From contig NZ_SAIQ01000001.1 in assembly GCF_004118155.1 (NCBI RefSeq), positions 310,001 through 374,000 on the forward strand: a DNA stretch of 64,000 nt, written 5' to 3'. The notes beneath the pieces are model-generated. The model was given only the letters and a program-made list of their open reading frames with translations, made no database searches and had not been told where the DNA came from. Origin of the DNA: Edaphocola flava (GTDB lineage Bacteria; Bacteroidota; Bacteroidia; Chitinophagales; Chitinophagaceae). Made by a program: the position numbers and the translations under genes. Positions 54,948-62,887 of this stretch are shown in pieces (position 1 is the stretch's first letter; each line of letters begins with the position of its first letter).

Positions 54948-56543
54948 CTAAAAACTGGAGGTAATCATCAGTTTAAAACCGTTGAATGCCGGTTCATAAC
55001 GACATACCCCGCCGGTACAGTTAATACCCTCTACCTGTTTTACCCAGGCTGCAGAGAAACGGTGTGCTCCTTTTGTATAAGCCACAAACGCATTGTAATA
55101 ATGCTCTTTTTTCGCTGTTGCAGTTGATGGTTTGATGTTGTACATATCGGAGAGTGCAAAAGACCATTTTGGAGCTAAAGCATACTCTACCTGCAGGAAA
55201 GCCCAGCTACCAAAATCCTGCTTTGTATCCATGTACTGCGCCTGCACAGTGATCGATCTTTTAGGAGACAGCTTGTACGCAAATTCGGCAAACGGTGTAA
55301 GCGCTTTTACCATCGGATGTCCAGGTTTGAACTGGTAGTATTCCTGATTGTAATTCATGTAGTGCAAACCTAATTGCAAACGTACATTTTTAATACTGCG
55401 TATATTGGTCTCGAAATAGGCCTCACGGTACAATTTCAGTTTCTCTATTGTATTGATATGAGTATAGCTTACGTTGAAATCATATTCATCATTAGGAGAA
55501 TACAGGATATTACCACCCAGTGCAAGCTCGCTCCAGTCAAGCGATTGCGGTGTATAACGCGCAATAAGACGCTGCGGACGGATCTGCGCTACAATCGGCT
55601 GCCAGTTAACCATACCGAAGTTTGCAGATTCAGAAGGTGAGGTACGCATTACAAAGTTCTGCGTTCTCTTTGCGGTAACATTCGCTGCAAGCCCTTTAAC
55701 GGCATAGCTCATATTGGTATAGAACAGACTACCGTCATTTACCTGGATACCGCCATTATAATCATTAAATGCTTCCTGGCTCTTATACGCTCCTTCTACA
55801 TACCAGGAGAAGTTGCCGGCAGACAGCATATTGTATGCCGTAAGCGCATACATATTGTATTTAGGTTCTTTACGCTCTTCTAAAGGCAAGGCATTAATAC
55901 GGGTAATAACCGCATCCATACTGCTTTTATCCATAGTACGGTTCACTGCACCAATACCAGGGTTGAAAAATACTTTATCTTTTATGGAGAAGCTACCTTC
56001 AAAGTTGATCCCTTTTATGATCGGTGCATAACGGTCAAACAGGTTCTTCTGTTGTCCGGTAAAGGCTTTAACGGAGATATTATCGGTCAGATCATACTTT
56101 AATCTTAAGCCCACCAGTGCATTATCGATCAGCAGACCACGATCTTCGTACGCACGGAAGATAATACCGCTACCAATCTGGTCGTAGATATAACCGCCGG
56201 TGATGCTCAACTTCTGAAATTCTTTACTGATGCTCCATGCACCAATACCAAAACCGGTTGTCGGCTGGGTAGGGAAACGCAGGTTAGAGTTATGGAAGGC
56301 ATCCATTCTCAGGTAACCGGTAAACCCATAATTAGAATAACGAAGGCTCAGCCAGCTTTCTCCACCACTCAGCAGGTTGTCATACAAAGGGTTGCCCGAA
56401 GCGTTGATCGCAGTGTCTCTGTTAAAGAAGTTGACATTGGTCATCAGATCACCGGAAAAAACACCACTGTTCTGATTCTGTGCAGTAGCTGCGGTACCCG
56501 CCAGGAGCAGCGAGCTTAAAAGTATAGGTAATTTCTGACCCAT
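54948..56543 (-). CDS. DUF6029 outer membrane barrel-like protein
   Basis: 531 residues with a signal peptide (ILLSSLLLAGTAATAQ). The body consists of long beta strands typical of outer membrane proteins (LGGNILYSPNDEYDFNVSYTH, YMNYNQEYYQF). It matches my memory of the DUF6029 family of Bacteroidota. The TlpA-like gene begins on the other strand 158 bp away, an arrangement I recall from related genomes, suggesting a shared envelope function. Confidence 0.75.
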   Translation of the reverse strand: MGQKLPILLSSLLLAGTAATAQNQNSGVFSGDLMTNVNFFNRDTAINASGNPLYDNLLSGGESWLSLRYSNYGFTGYLRMDAFHNSNLRFPTQPTTGFGIGAWSISKEFQKLSITGGYIYDQIGSGIIFRAYEDRGLLIDNALVGLRLKYDLTDNISVKAFTGQQKNLFDRYAPIIKGINFEGSFSIKDKVFFNPGIGAVNRTMDKSSMDAVITRINALPLEERKEPKYNMYALTAYNMLSAGNFSWYVEGAYKSQEAFNDYNGGIQVNDGSLFYTNMSYAVKGLAANVTAKRTQNFVMRTSPSESANFGMVNWQPIVAQIRPQRLIARYTPQSLDWSELALGGNILYSPNDEYDFNVSYTHINTIEKLKLYREAYFETNIRSIKNVRLQLGLHYMNYNQEYYQFKPGHPMVKALTPFAEFAYKLSPKRSITVQAQYMDTKQDFGSWAFLQVEYALAPKWSFALSDMYNIKPSTATAKKEHYYNAFVAYTKGAHRFSAAWVKQVEGINCTGGVCRYEPAFNGFKLMITSSF

Positions 56544-56655
56544 TGCTTGGTACTTATTTTTTAAATTAGGTTAAACTTTATCGCTTTTAATCCATCTTAT
56601 AATAGTTAATAAAATGAAAAAACGAAAACGATAGGCTAAAGTAGTGCATTTTTAC

Positions 56656-56663
56656 TATATTTG
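56656..56663 (+). promoter_or_regulatory. -7 promoter element for the TlpA-like gene
   Basis: TATATTTG matches TAnnTTTG and ends 37 bases before ATG 56701. No clear -33 element. Confidence 0.45.
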
Positions 56664-56700
56664 AAATCCTAAATTAAATAACCATTAATTATTCTTTTAA

Positions 56701-57201
56701 ATGAAAAAGATACTTGCGCTTGTAGCGGCTATTACACTTGCTTTTCAGGTAAATGCTCAGGAAGGTTCTTCCCTGCCTGACACGAAAGTTAAAGACATGA
56801 ACGGCAAAGCAGTAGCGTTCAACACTACAGTAGAAAAAGGAAAAGTTACCCTGATCAGCTTCTGGGCTACCTGGTGTATTCCTTGTAAAAAGGAAATCAA
56901 AAACATCAGAGGTAAAATGGCTGGCTGGAAGACAGAAACTCCTGACTTCAACTATATGACCGTTTCGGTTGATGATGCCCGTGCAATGGCTCAGGTACGC
57001 AGTTACGCAAAATCTCAGGGCTGGGACTTCCCGGTATACCTGGATCCTAACTCTGATCTGAAACGTTCTTTAAACTTCCAGAATGTACCATTCTCTGTTA
57101 TCGTTGATAAAGACGGTAAAGTTGCCTATATGCAGACTGGATTTGAAGAAGGTGGTGAAGATGTACTGTACGAAAAGGTAAAAGAAATCGCAGGAAAATA
57201 A
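56701..57201 (+). CDS. TlpA-like thiol-disulfide oxidoreductase
   Basis: 166 residues with a signal peptide (ALVAAITLAFQVNAQ). The thioredoxin fold has the redox motif WCIPC (Cys59, Cys62) after FWAT, and the cis-Pro region VPFSVIVDKDGK. It probably works in the periplasm in cytochrome c maturation or disulfide reduction. It is transcribed away from the DUF6029 gene. Confidence 0.92.
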   Translation: MKKILALVAAITLAFQVNAQEGSSLPDTKVKDMNGKAVAFNTTVEKGKVTLISFWATWCIPCKKEIKNIRGKMAGWKTETPDFNYMTVSVDDARAMAQVRSYAKSQGWDFPVYLDPNSDLKRSLNFQNVPFSVIVDKDGKVAYMQTGFEEGGEDVLYEKVKEIAGK

Positions 57202-57217
57202 GCGATGCAATAATATT

Positions 57218-57254
57218 AAAAAAGAGGCTTTCCATACCGGGAAGCCTCTTTTTT
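57218..57254 (+). terminator. Terminator of the TlpA-like gene
   Basis: AAAAAAGAGGCTT and AAGCCTCTTTTTT pair around a short GC-rich loop, followed by A after the T-run. It begins 17 bases past the stop. Confidence 0.85.
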
Positions 57255-57276
57255 AGCTTATCCGGGCTGAATCAGT

Positions 57277-57284
57277 TAGTTTTG
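57277..57284 (+). promoter_or_regulatory. -7 promoter element for the helicase gene
   Basis: TAGTTTTG matches TAnnTTTG and ends 26 bases before ATG 57311. The -33 region has only TTAG. Confidence 0.45.
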
Positions 57285-57310
57285 CAACAATTAATTGAAT
57301 TCAGACATTT

Positions 57311-58654
57311 ATGGCACAATATACTTTCAATCTCGCAGACGTCCTCACAGCAATGGAATTTGATAACCTGAATCCTATGCAGGAAGCAGCTATTGCTGCC
57401 ACTCAGGAGAAGGATCATGTAGTACTGCTTTCCGCAACCGGTTCCGGCAAGACCCTTGCCTTCCTGTTGCCGATCCTGCAAAGACTGGATACTTCGGTAC
57501 AGCAAACACAAGCGCTGATCGTAGTACCGTCCCGTGAACTGGCTATGCAGATCGAGAAGGTATTTAAACAAATGCGTACCGGTCTGAAAATTACCTGTTG
57601 CTATGGCGGGCACAAAAGAGAAATCGAAGAGAATAACCTGATCGAAGCACCTTATCTTATTGTAGGTACACCGGGCAGACTCTGCGACCACATCCGTCGT
57701 GGTAATTTCAAAACAGAAAACATTAAGCACCTGGTGCTGGATGAATTTGACAAAACACTGGAACTAGGCTTCCAGGAAGAAGTAGAGTTTATCATCGACA
57801 GCCTGCCTAATGTACAGCATAAAATGCTCACCTCCGCAACCAGCTCTATGGAGATTCCTGAATATGCAGGCCTGGTTGATCCGCAGGAATTAAACTTCCT
57901 CAGCGAGGATAATAAACCGGAGGCCCTGGCGATCAAACAGGTACTCAGTACGGACAGAGATAAGCTGAATACTATTTTCGATCTGATCTGCCATCTTGGT
58001 AACAGACCGACCATCATCTTCTGTAATCACCGCGAATCGGTTGAACGCACCAGTCAGCTGTTATGGCAGAAAGGTATCATCAATGAGTTTTACCATGGTG
58101 CTATGGAGCAGAGAGACCGCGATGCGGCCCTGTGCAAATTCCGTAATGGCAGTACCAGCCTGCTGGTAACAACTGACCTTGCTGCACGTGGACTGGATAT
58201 CCCGTTCATCCGTTATATCATCCACTACCATCTACCGCTTACAGAAGACAGCTACACACACCGTAATGGCCGTACAGCACGTATGGAAGCCAGTGGTACC
58301 GCTATTTTAGTCCTGAGCCAGGATGAGAAATTACCGGCATACATTACCGAAGAGGTTGAAACGATTGAATTAAACCCTCCTTACGAACTGCCTGAAAAAC
58401 CAAAATGGGTAACCGTTTATGTTCCCCTGGGCAAGAAAGATAAAGTCAATAAAATAGATATTGTTGGCTTCCTTTCTAATGTAGGTCAGTTGAAAAAAGA
58501 AGATATCGGTCTGATAGAAGTGAAAGATTTCAGTGCTTTTGTGGCCATCCGTAAAAGCAAGGCTGCCCATACCTATACGCTGATCAAAGATGCGCGTATC
58601 AAAGGCAAAAAAGCCAAACCAGAGATCATTAAGCAACAGTTCCTGAACCGCTAA
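57311..58654 (+). CDS. DEAD-box family RNA helicase with DEFD motif, DbpA-like C-terminus
   Basis: 447 residues. Walker A is ATGSGKT (42-48), Ia PSRELAMQ, Ib TPGRL, motif II DEFD (144-147) instead of DEAD, motif III SAT (174-176), and motif VI HRNGRTAR. The C-terminal domain (about 375-447) resembles the RNA-binding domain of DbpA (GLIEVKDFSAFVAI). Such helicases remodel ribosomal RNA. It is followed after 11 bp by the lipoprotein gene on the same strand. Confidence 0.92.
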   Translation: MAQYTFNLADVLTAMEFDNLNPMQEAAIAATQEKDHVVLLSATGSGKTLAFLLPILQRLDTSVQQTQALIVVPSRELAMQIEKVFKQMRTGLKITCCYGGHKREIEENNLIEAPYLIVGTPGRLCDHIRRGNFKTENIKHLVLDEFDKTLELGFQEEVEFIIDSLPNVQHKMLTSATSSMEIPEYAGLVDPQELNFLSEDNKPEALAIKQVLSTDRDKLNTIFDLICHLGNRPTIIFCNHRESVERTSQLLWQKGIINEFYHGAMEQRDRDAALCKFRNGSTSLLVTTDLAARGLDIPFIRYIIHYHLPLTEDSYTHRNGRTARMEASGTAILVLSQDEKLPAYITEEVETIELNPPYELPEKPKWVTVYVPLGKKDKVNKIDIVGFLSNVGQLKKEDIGLIEVKDFSAFVAIRKSKAAHTYTLIKDARIKGKKAKPEIIKQQFLNR

Positions 58655-58665
58655 TACCGACTGCT

Positions 58666-59427
58666 ATGAGGTCTTACATCTGCATTATCTCCAGCCTGCT
58701 GTTACTCTTTACCTCCTGCGGACAGGTAACGGAACAGGATGTAAAAGAACTGAAGAAAACGGTTAAGAAAAAGATTGCTGAATCTACAGCAGACGAGTCT
58801 TTTATCCTGGACTTTACGACCGAACCGAAAATGGTACAGATGTATTGGAGAGATGAGCAGAAGCATACCTTCAAAAGCTTCGATAGCCTGGACCAATGGT
58901 TGCAGGGCGATGGTAAATCCCTGCGCTTTGCAATGAACGGCGGTATGTACATGGAGGACAATAGTCCGCTGGGACTTTATATAGAAAACGGAAAGACTTT
59001 AAGAAAATTAAACACCCGCAGCGGTAAGGGCAATTTCTATCTGAAACCGAATGGTGTGTTTTATACCACCCGTTCGGGGAAAGCCGGGATCGTGCTTACC
59101 GAAAAATTTAAAGCATCGGCCGACATACGCTTTGCAACGCAATCCGGGCCTATGCTGGTCATTGATGGTAAGATTCACCCTGCATTTGACCAGGCCTCGC
59201 AGAATGTCAATATCCGTAACGGAGTGGGCATTCTGCCGGATGGCAAGGTACTGTTTGCCATGTCCAAATCGCTCATTACGTTTTACGATTTTGCACGCTA
59301 TTTTCAGGAAAAAGGATGTAAGTATGCTTTATACCTGGATGGTGGCATCAGCAAAACATATCTGCCCGAGCAGGAATATAAAGATAAAACGGGAGACTTC
59401 GGAGTGATTATAGGAGTTACTAAATAA
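58666..59427 (+). CDS. Phosphodiester glycosidase (NAGPA)-like lipoprotein
   Basis: 253 residues. A signal peptide ends in LLLLFTSCG, a lipobox. The NAGPA-domain motifs are visible: FAMNGGMYMEDNSPLGLY, ATQSGPMLVIDGKIHP, RNGVGILPDG and LYLDGGISKTYLP. The family includes the mannose-6-phosphate uncovering enzyme and bacterial proteins acting on cell-surface sugars or sugar phosphates. It lies 11 bp downstream of the helicase gene. Confidence 0.85.
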   Translation: MRSYICIISSLLLLFTSCGQVTEQDVKELKKTVKKKIAESTADESFILDFTTEPKMVQMYWRDEQKHTFKSFDSLDQWLQGDGKSLRFAMNGGMYMEDNSPLGLYIENGKTLRKLNTRSGKGNFYLKPNGVFYTTRSGKAGIVLTEKFKASADIRFATQSGPMLVIDGKIHPAFDQASQNVNIRNGVGILPDGKVLFAMSKSLITFYDFARYFQEKGCKYALYLDGGISKTYLPEQEYKDKTGDFGVIIGVTK

Positions 59428-59435
59428 AAAGTAGC

Positions 59436-59831
59436 TTACTTTTCTGCGCACAGTTTCCGGAACAAATGGAATACCAATATACCGATCAGCGCACCTATAC
59501 TATCTGCCAGCGCATCATACAGATCACAGCTGCGACCCTCAACCAGCCCGCTTCCCTGCAGTAATTCTACCGCATAACCATAAGCCGTACAGATCAGCAA
59601 TACTTTAAGGCTATTCTTTACAGTGCCGGGGTGTTTATACACCGCAACGCACAGAAAGGCCAGGACGGCAAATATGCCGAAGTGTACCAGCTTATCATAT
59701 TGGAAAATAGTCAGGCTGGGTACATCTTTGCCGGGCAGCAAACAGCCTGCAAATATAAAAGCAGCCCATCCGACACTCAGACAGGCTGCTCTTATTTTAT
59801 TCCGTACCAACCAATGAAATACAGGACGCAT
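59436..59831 (-). CDS. VanZ-family membrane protein
   Basis: 131 residues with about four membrane segments. It has the VanZ signature DKLVHFGIFAVLAFL and RSCDLYDALADSIGALIG after YGYAVELLQ. The family name comes from teicoplanin resistance, but most members have unknown function. It follows gcvH by 22 bp on the same strand; its stop lies 8 bp from the convergent glycosidase-like gene. Confidence 0.85.
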   Translation of the reverse strand: MRPVFHWLVRNKIRAACLSVGWAAFIFAGCLLPGKDVPSLTIFQYDKLVHFGIFAVLAFLCVAVYKHPGTVKNSLKVLLICTAYGYAVELLQGSGLVEGRSCDLYDALADSIGALIGILVFHLFRKLCAEK

Positions 59832-59853
59832 TCTGGTGGTCGTATTTATGTTA

Positions 59854-60231
59854 TTAACCGATCAGGTTTTGGTAAGCTTCAGCATCTAACAGTGCCTCAA
59901 CATCAGCAATGCTATCTACTTTTACTTTTACCATCCATCCGTTACCGTATGGATCGCTGTTTACCGCTTCAGGCTCAGCAGCCAGGTCAGCGTTTAATTC
60001 CAGTATGGTACCTGCAACCGGCAAGTACAGATCAGATACGGTTTTTACCGCTTCTACAGTACCGAAAACTTCTTGAGCGCCTAATTGCTGTCCTACAGTT
60101 TCAACTTCTACGAATACGATATCACCTAATTCTTTCTGAGCGAAGTCAGTAATACCGATAGTAGCGATATCCCCATCTAAAGAAATCCATTCGTGTTCTT
60201 TAGTGTACTTTAAATTAGCAGGAATGTTCAT
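59854..60231 (-). CDS. gcvH: Glycine cleavage system H protein
   Basis: 125 residues. The lipoyl-attachment Lys63 lies in FGTVEAVKTVSDLYLP. It begins with HEWISLDGDIATIGITDFAQ and has the usual length. H protein carries the aminomethyl group between the P, T and L proteins. The other gcv genes are not next to it. VanZ follows 22 bp downstream. Confidence 0.95.
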   Translation of the reverse strand: MNIPANLKYTKEHEWISLDGDIATIGITDFAQKELGDIVFVEVETVGQQLGAQEVFGTVEAVKTVSDLYLPVAGTILELNADLAAEPEAVNSDPYGNGWMVKVKVDSIADVEALLDAEAYQNLIG

Positions 60232-60347
60232 ACCTATTTATGTTTTTAATATTTGCTGCGAAAATACAATTTTTAAATTTCCTTGGAAACAAATTTATAA
60301 ATATATAATTTCATTATTAAACTCTTGGATTATATAACCCCCACCCC

Positions 60348-60821
60348 ATGATCCGATACCTGTTCTATAGTATCATTTTGTGCATTGCCCATTGCGCTGT
60401 AGCACAGCAATCCGTACCTGTCCGGATATTCCGGGACTCTGTACTGCTGCCGGACAATATCATCATCCTGGGGCCCGAACTCCGGGATACAGCACAGTTT
60501 ACCATCACATTAGAAGCACACCTGCCTGCAGCGGCCAAAAATGCGAACCAATACACCATTCCCTTGCAGTTTTATTGCAGCAATCAAACCGGAAAATCGC
60601 TGCTGTACTACACTGAAGCGGTTTTCTACCATGACTCCAGGCTGACGTATGATCGTAGGGAGGTAATACGCTTACAGGCGAAAGAACAAAAAGTAATGCA
60701 ACTCATCTTATACAGGGCATCCTCTCCCTCGTTCTCCAAGACAGACTTGCTGCAATGGCAGGTAGTGGGAGGAGGCATGTTGTATATTCCTGTCGCCTTC
60801 CGGCTGGTCTATGAGCAATAA
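60348..60821 (+). CDS. Secreted hypothetical protein
   Basis: 157 residues with a signal peptide (LFYSIILCIAHCAVAQ) and a beta-rich mature part (QFTITLEAHLP, TIPLQFYCSNQ). No family is recognised. The convergent hpt gene ends 11 bp away. Confidence 0.6.
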   Translation: MIRYLFYSIILCIAHCAVAQQSVPVRIFRDSVLLPDNIIILGPELRDTAQFTITLEAHLPAAAKNANQYTIPLQFYCSNQTGKSLLYYTEAVFYHDSRLTYDRREVIRLQAKEQKVMQLILYRASSPSFSKTDLLQWQVVGGGMLYIPVAFRLVYEQ

Positions 60822-60831
60822 AAAAGCCGGC

Positions 60832-61368
60832 TTATTCTGCCAGCTGATAAATACTTGGTATGTTACGGCCTAAACCATCATAATCTAGTCCGTAGCCCAC
60901 TACAAACTTATCCGGGATCTCAAAGCCCAGGTAATCGGGTTGTATATCGAACTGGCGGGCAGATGGCTTGGTCAGCAGGGTTGCGATCTTCAGTGATGCG
61001 GGACCTTGCTGTTGCAGTTCCGGCATAAAATTAAATAAGGTACGACCAGTATCCAGTATATCCTCCAGCAGGATGATATGGCGGTCTTTCAGGCGCTCAT
61101 CAAGACCTATAGCAGTAATAACTTTGCCAGTAGAGGTAGTGCCTTTATAAGAGGCCAGTTTGATGAAAGAAATCTCCGCTTCAATATTCAATTTACGAAA
61201 CAGATCGGCTGCAAATAAAAACGAACCGTTGAGAATAGCAATAAACAAAGGTTTTTTGCCGGCATAATCGGCACTGATCTGTGCTGCGATCTGTGCACAG
61301 GCTGCATCAATCTCCGCAGCAGAAATATAGGGTACGAACTGTTTATCGTGTACTGTAATCTTATCCAT
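60832..61368 (-). CDS. hpt: Hypoxanthine phosphoribosyltransferase
   Basis: 178 residues. The PRPP-binding loop is ILLEDILDTGRTL, and FIAILNGSFLFAADL and VVGYGLDYDGLGRN also match. It converts hypoxanthine (and guanine) to the nucleotide in purine salvage. A -7-like element lies upstream of the ATG, so it may have its own promoter although the MutS-like gene is just upstream. Confidence 0.95.
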   Translation of the reverse strand: MDKITVHDKQFVPYISAAEIDAACAQIAAQISADYAGKKPLFIAILNGSFLFAADLFRKLNIEAEISFIKLASYKGTTSTGKVITAIGLDERLKDRHIILLEDILDTGRTLFNFMPELQQQGPASLKIATLLTKPSARQFDIQPDYLGFEIPDKFVVGYGLDYDGLGRNIPSIYQLAE

Positions 61369-61391
61369 TATTGATGAACTATATATGCCTG

Positions 61392-61399
61392 CAAAGGTA
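61392..61399 (-). promoter_or_regulatory. -7 promoter element for hpt
   Basis: TACCTTTG on the minus strand, 23 bases upstream of the hpt ATG (61368). It lies in the short gap after the MutS-like gene; its -33 region falls inside that gene's 3' end. Confidence 0.45.
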
Positions 61400-61407
61400 C
61401 AGCCTTT

Positions 61408-62742
61408 TTATACAGAGCCTGCGTTATCTTTTTTATAAGTCAACAGATCCAGCACCCCTTCATTCTTCAATACAATAAAGCCGATCTTGTCGTTGGAGAC
61501 TCCCTCTTTCAAAGCATAAGTAAAACGGTAATTGCCTGTTGGATCAATAACGGTTTCACAATAACGGAACAATATACCCGGCTCATGCTTCAGCTCCTCA
61601 TACAATTCGTACAGATGGGTAGACAAAGCCAACAGGTTACTTTTGTGCAGGAGCAGGTGTTGAATTACTGCCTTACTGCATTCATAGGCATCATGTACAT
61701 TGGTGCCTTTAAACAACTCATCCATCAGCACCAGGTGGCGGTTGCTCTGCTGTATTTTCTGTGCAGTCAGTTTCATACGCTGTACTTCGGCAAAGAAGTA
61801 ACTTTCGCCAAGAAAGATATTATCTTCTACCTGCATATTAGTGATGATGCCATCCAGGAAGCTGATAGCATATGCTTTTGCGGGCACACCCATACCGATA
61901 TGTGCCAGCAGTGCACTCAGCCCCAGACTGCGCAGCAGCGTGCTCTTCCCCGACATATTAGCCCCGGTCAGGAATAACATATACTGCTCCTGCCCCAGCC
62001 CGATATCATAGCTTACCGGTTGCTGCAACAATGGATGAAACAGTTGTCTGGCCTGAAGTTTAATATCCTGTTCATTACTGATCTCCGGCATTACAAAGCC
62101 CAGATCAAGTGTAGCCTTAGCCATACCAAACCAGGCATCCATATGGGCAAACTGGTCAAATACCGTAGTCATATATTTTTTCAACCCACGGCGGGCGTTA
62201 TAACCGGCGTGCATCAGTTTACGCAAAGCGGTATGCTCATTCATATCCAGCATTTCGCGGCATATAGGTTCTCTCAGCAAATGAGCAAATGTCTCCTGCG
62301 CCTGCAGGACCAGTGCAGGTGTATGCTCATCTTCAATCGCATTAAAAGCAGCCAGCCCCTTGACCAGGTCTATCAGGTGCATTACCGAAAACTGCAATAG
62401 AGAATAGGCATTTTTATTGAAGATTTTCTGGATCGTAGCATCTAATGAAAACAGCCATGAGCTTGGCTTATAATGCAAACCATCATTCGATTCAAAAAAT
62501 TCGCGCAGCATCACCATAGTACCATTAGAAATAACCTCCGGCCACACATCCTGGTGCCTCATCCAGTATTGCACCGCCTCCTGCTGCTGTATAAGTACTT
62601 CATACTGCCTGGTGGGATGTGTGAGAAAGTGACGCAACTGCCGTGTACCCAAATGGGTAGTACTGCGGTTAATCAGGTCAAAAACATTGACCTGTCCGGT
62701 AAATACAGAGAGATCTTTTAAGGTTATATTATCAATGTGCAC
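61408..62742 (-). CDS. Short MutS-family ATPase lacking mismatch-recognition domain
   Basis: 444 residues. Only the clamp/lever and ATPase parts of MutS are present. Walker A is GANMSGKST (260-268), Walker B is LVLMDE (337-342) followed by LFKGTN, and STHLYEL carries the switch histidine. The N-terminal mismatch-binding and connector domains are absent, as in MutS-like (COG0249-like) proteins of unknown function in Bacteroidota. It lies 39 bp upstream of hpt. Confidence 0.88.
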   Translation of the reverse strand: MHIDNITLKDLSVFTGQVNVFDLINRSTTHLGTRQLRHFLTHPTRQYEVLIQQQEAVQYWMRHQDVWPEVISNGTMVMLREFFESNDGLHYKPSSWLFSLDATIQKIFNKNAYSLLQFSVMHLIDLVKGLAAFNAIEDEHTPALVLQAQETFAHLLREPICREMLDMNEHTALRKLMHAGYNARRGLKKYMTTVFDQFAHMDAWFGMAKATLDLGFVMPEISNEQDIKLQARQLFHPLLQQPVSYDIGLGQEQYMLFLTGANMSGKSTLLRSLGLSALLAHIGMGVPAKAYAISFLDGIITNMQVEDNIFLGESYFFAEVQRMKLTAQKIQQSNRHLVLMDELFKGTNVHDAYECSKAVIQHLLLHKSNLLALSTHLYELYEELKHEPGILFRYCETVIDPTGNYRFTYALKEGVSNDKIGFIVLKNEGVLDLLTYKKDNAGSV

Positions 62743-62854
62743 TTAGGATATGATTTGGTCTGCTACAAAGACGAAAATACTTGATTTTTTCCCAAAAATT
62801 CCTGAAGGCCGCCAGAGACCACAATTTCTTCATCCGGTGTATACTCCAAACCTT

Positions 62855-62862
62855 TACCTTTG
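62855..62862 (+). promoter_or_regulatory. -7 promoter element for pepD
   Basis: TACCTTTG matches TAnnTTTG and ends 25 bases before ATG 62888. No clear TTTG at -33. Confidence 0.45.
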
Positions 62863-62887
62863 TATGCAATCATTAATCATAACTGTC

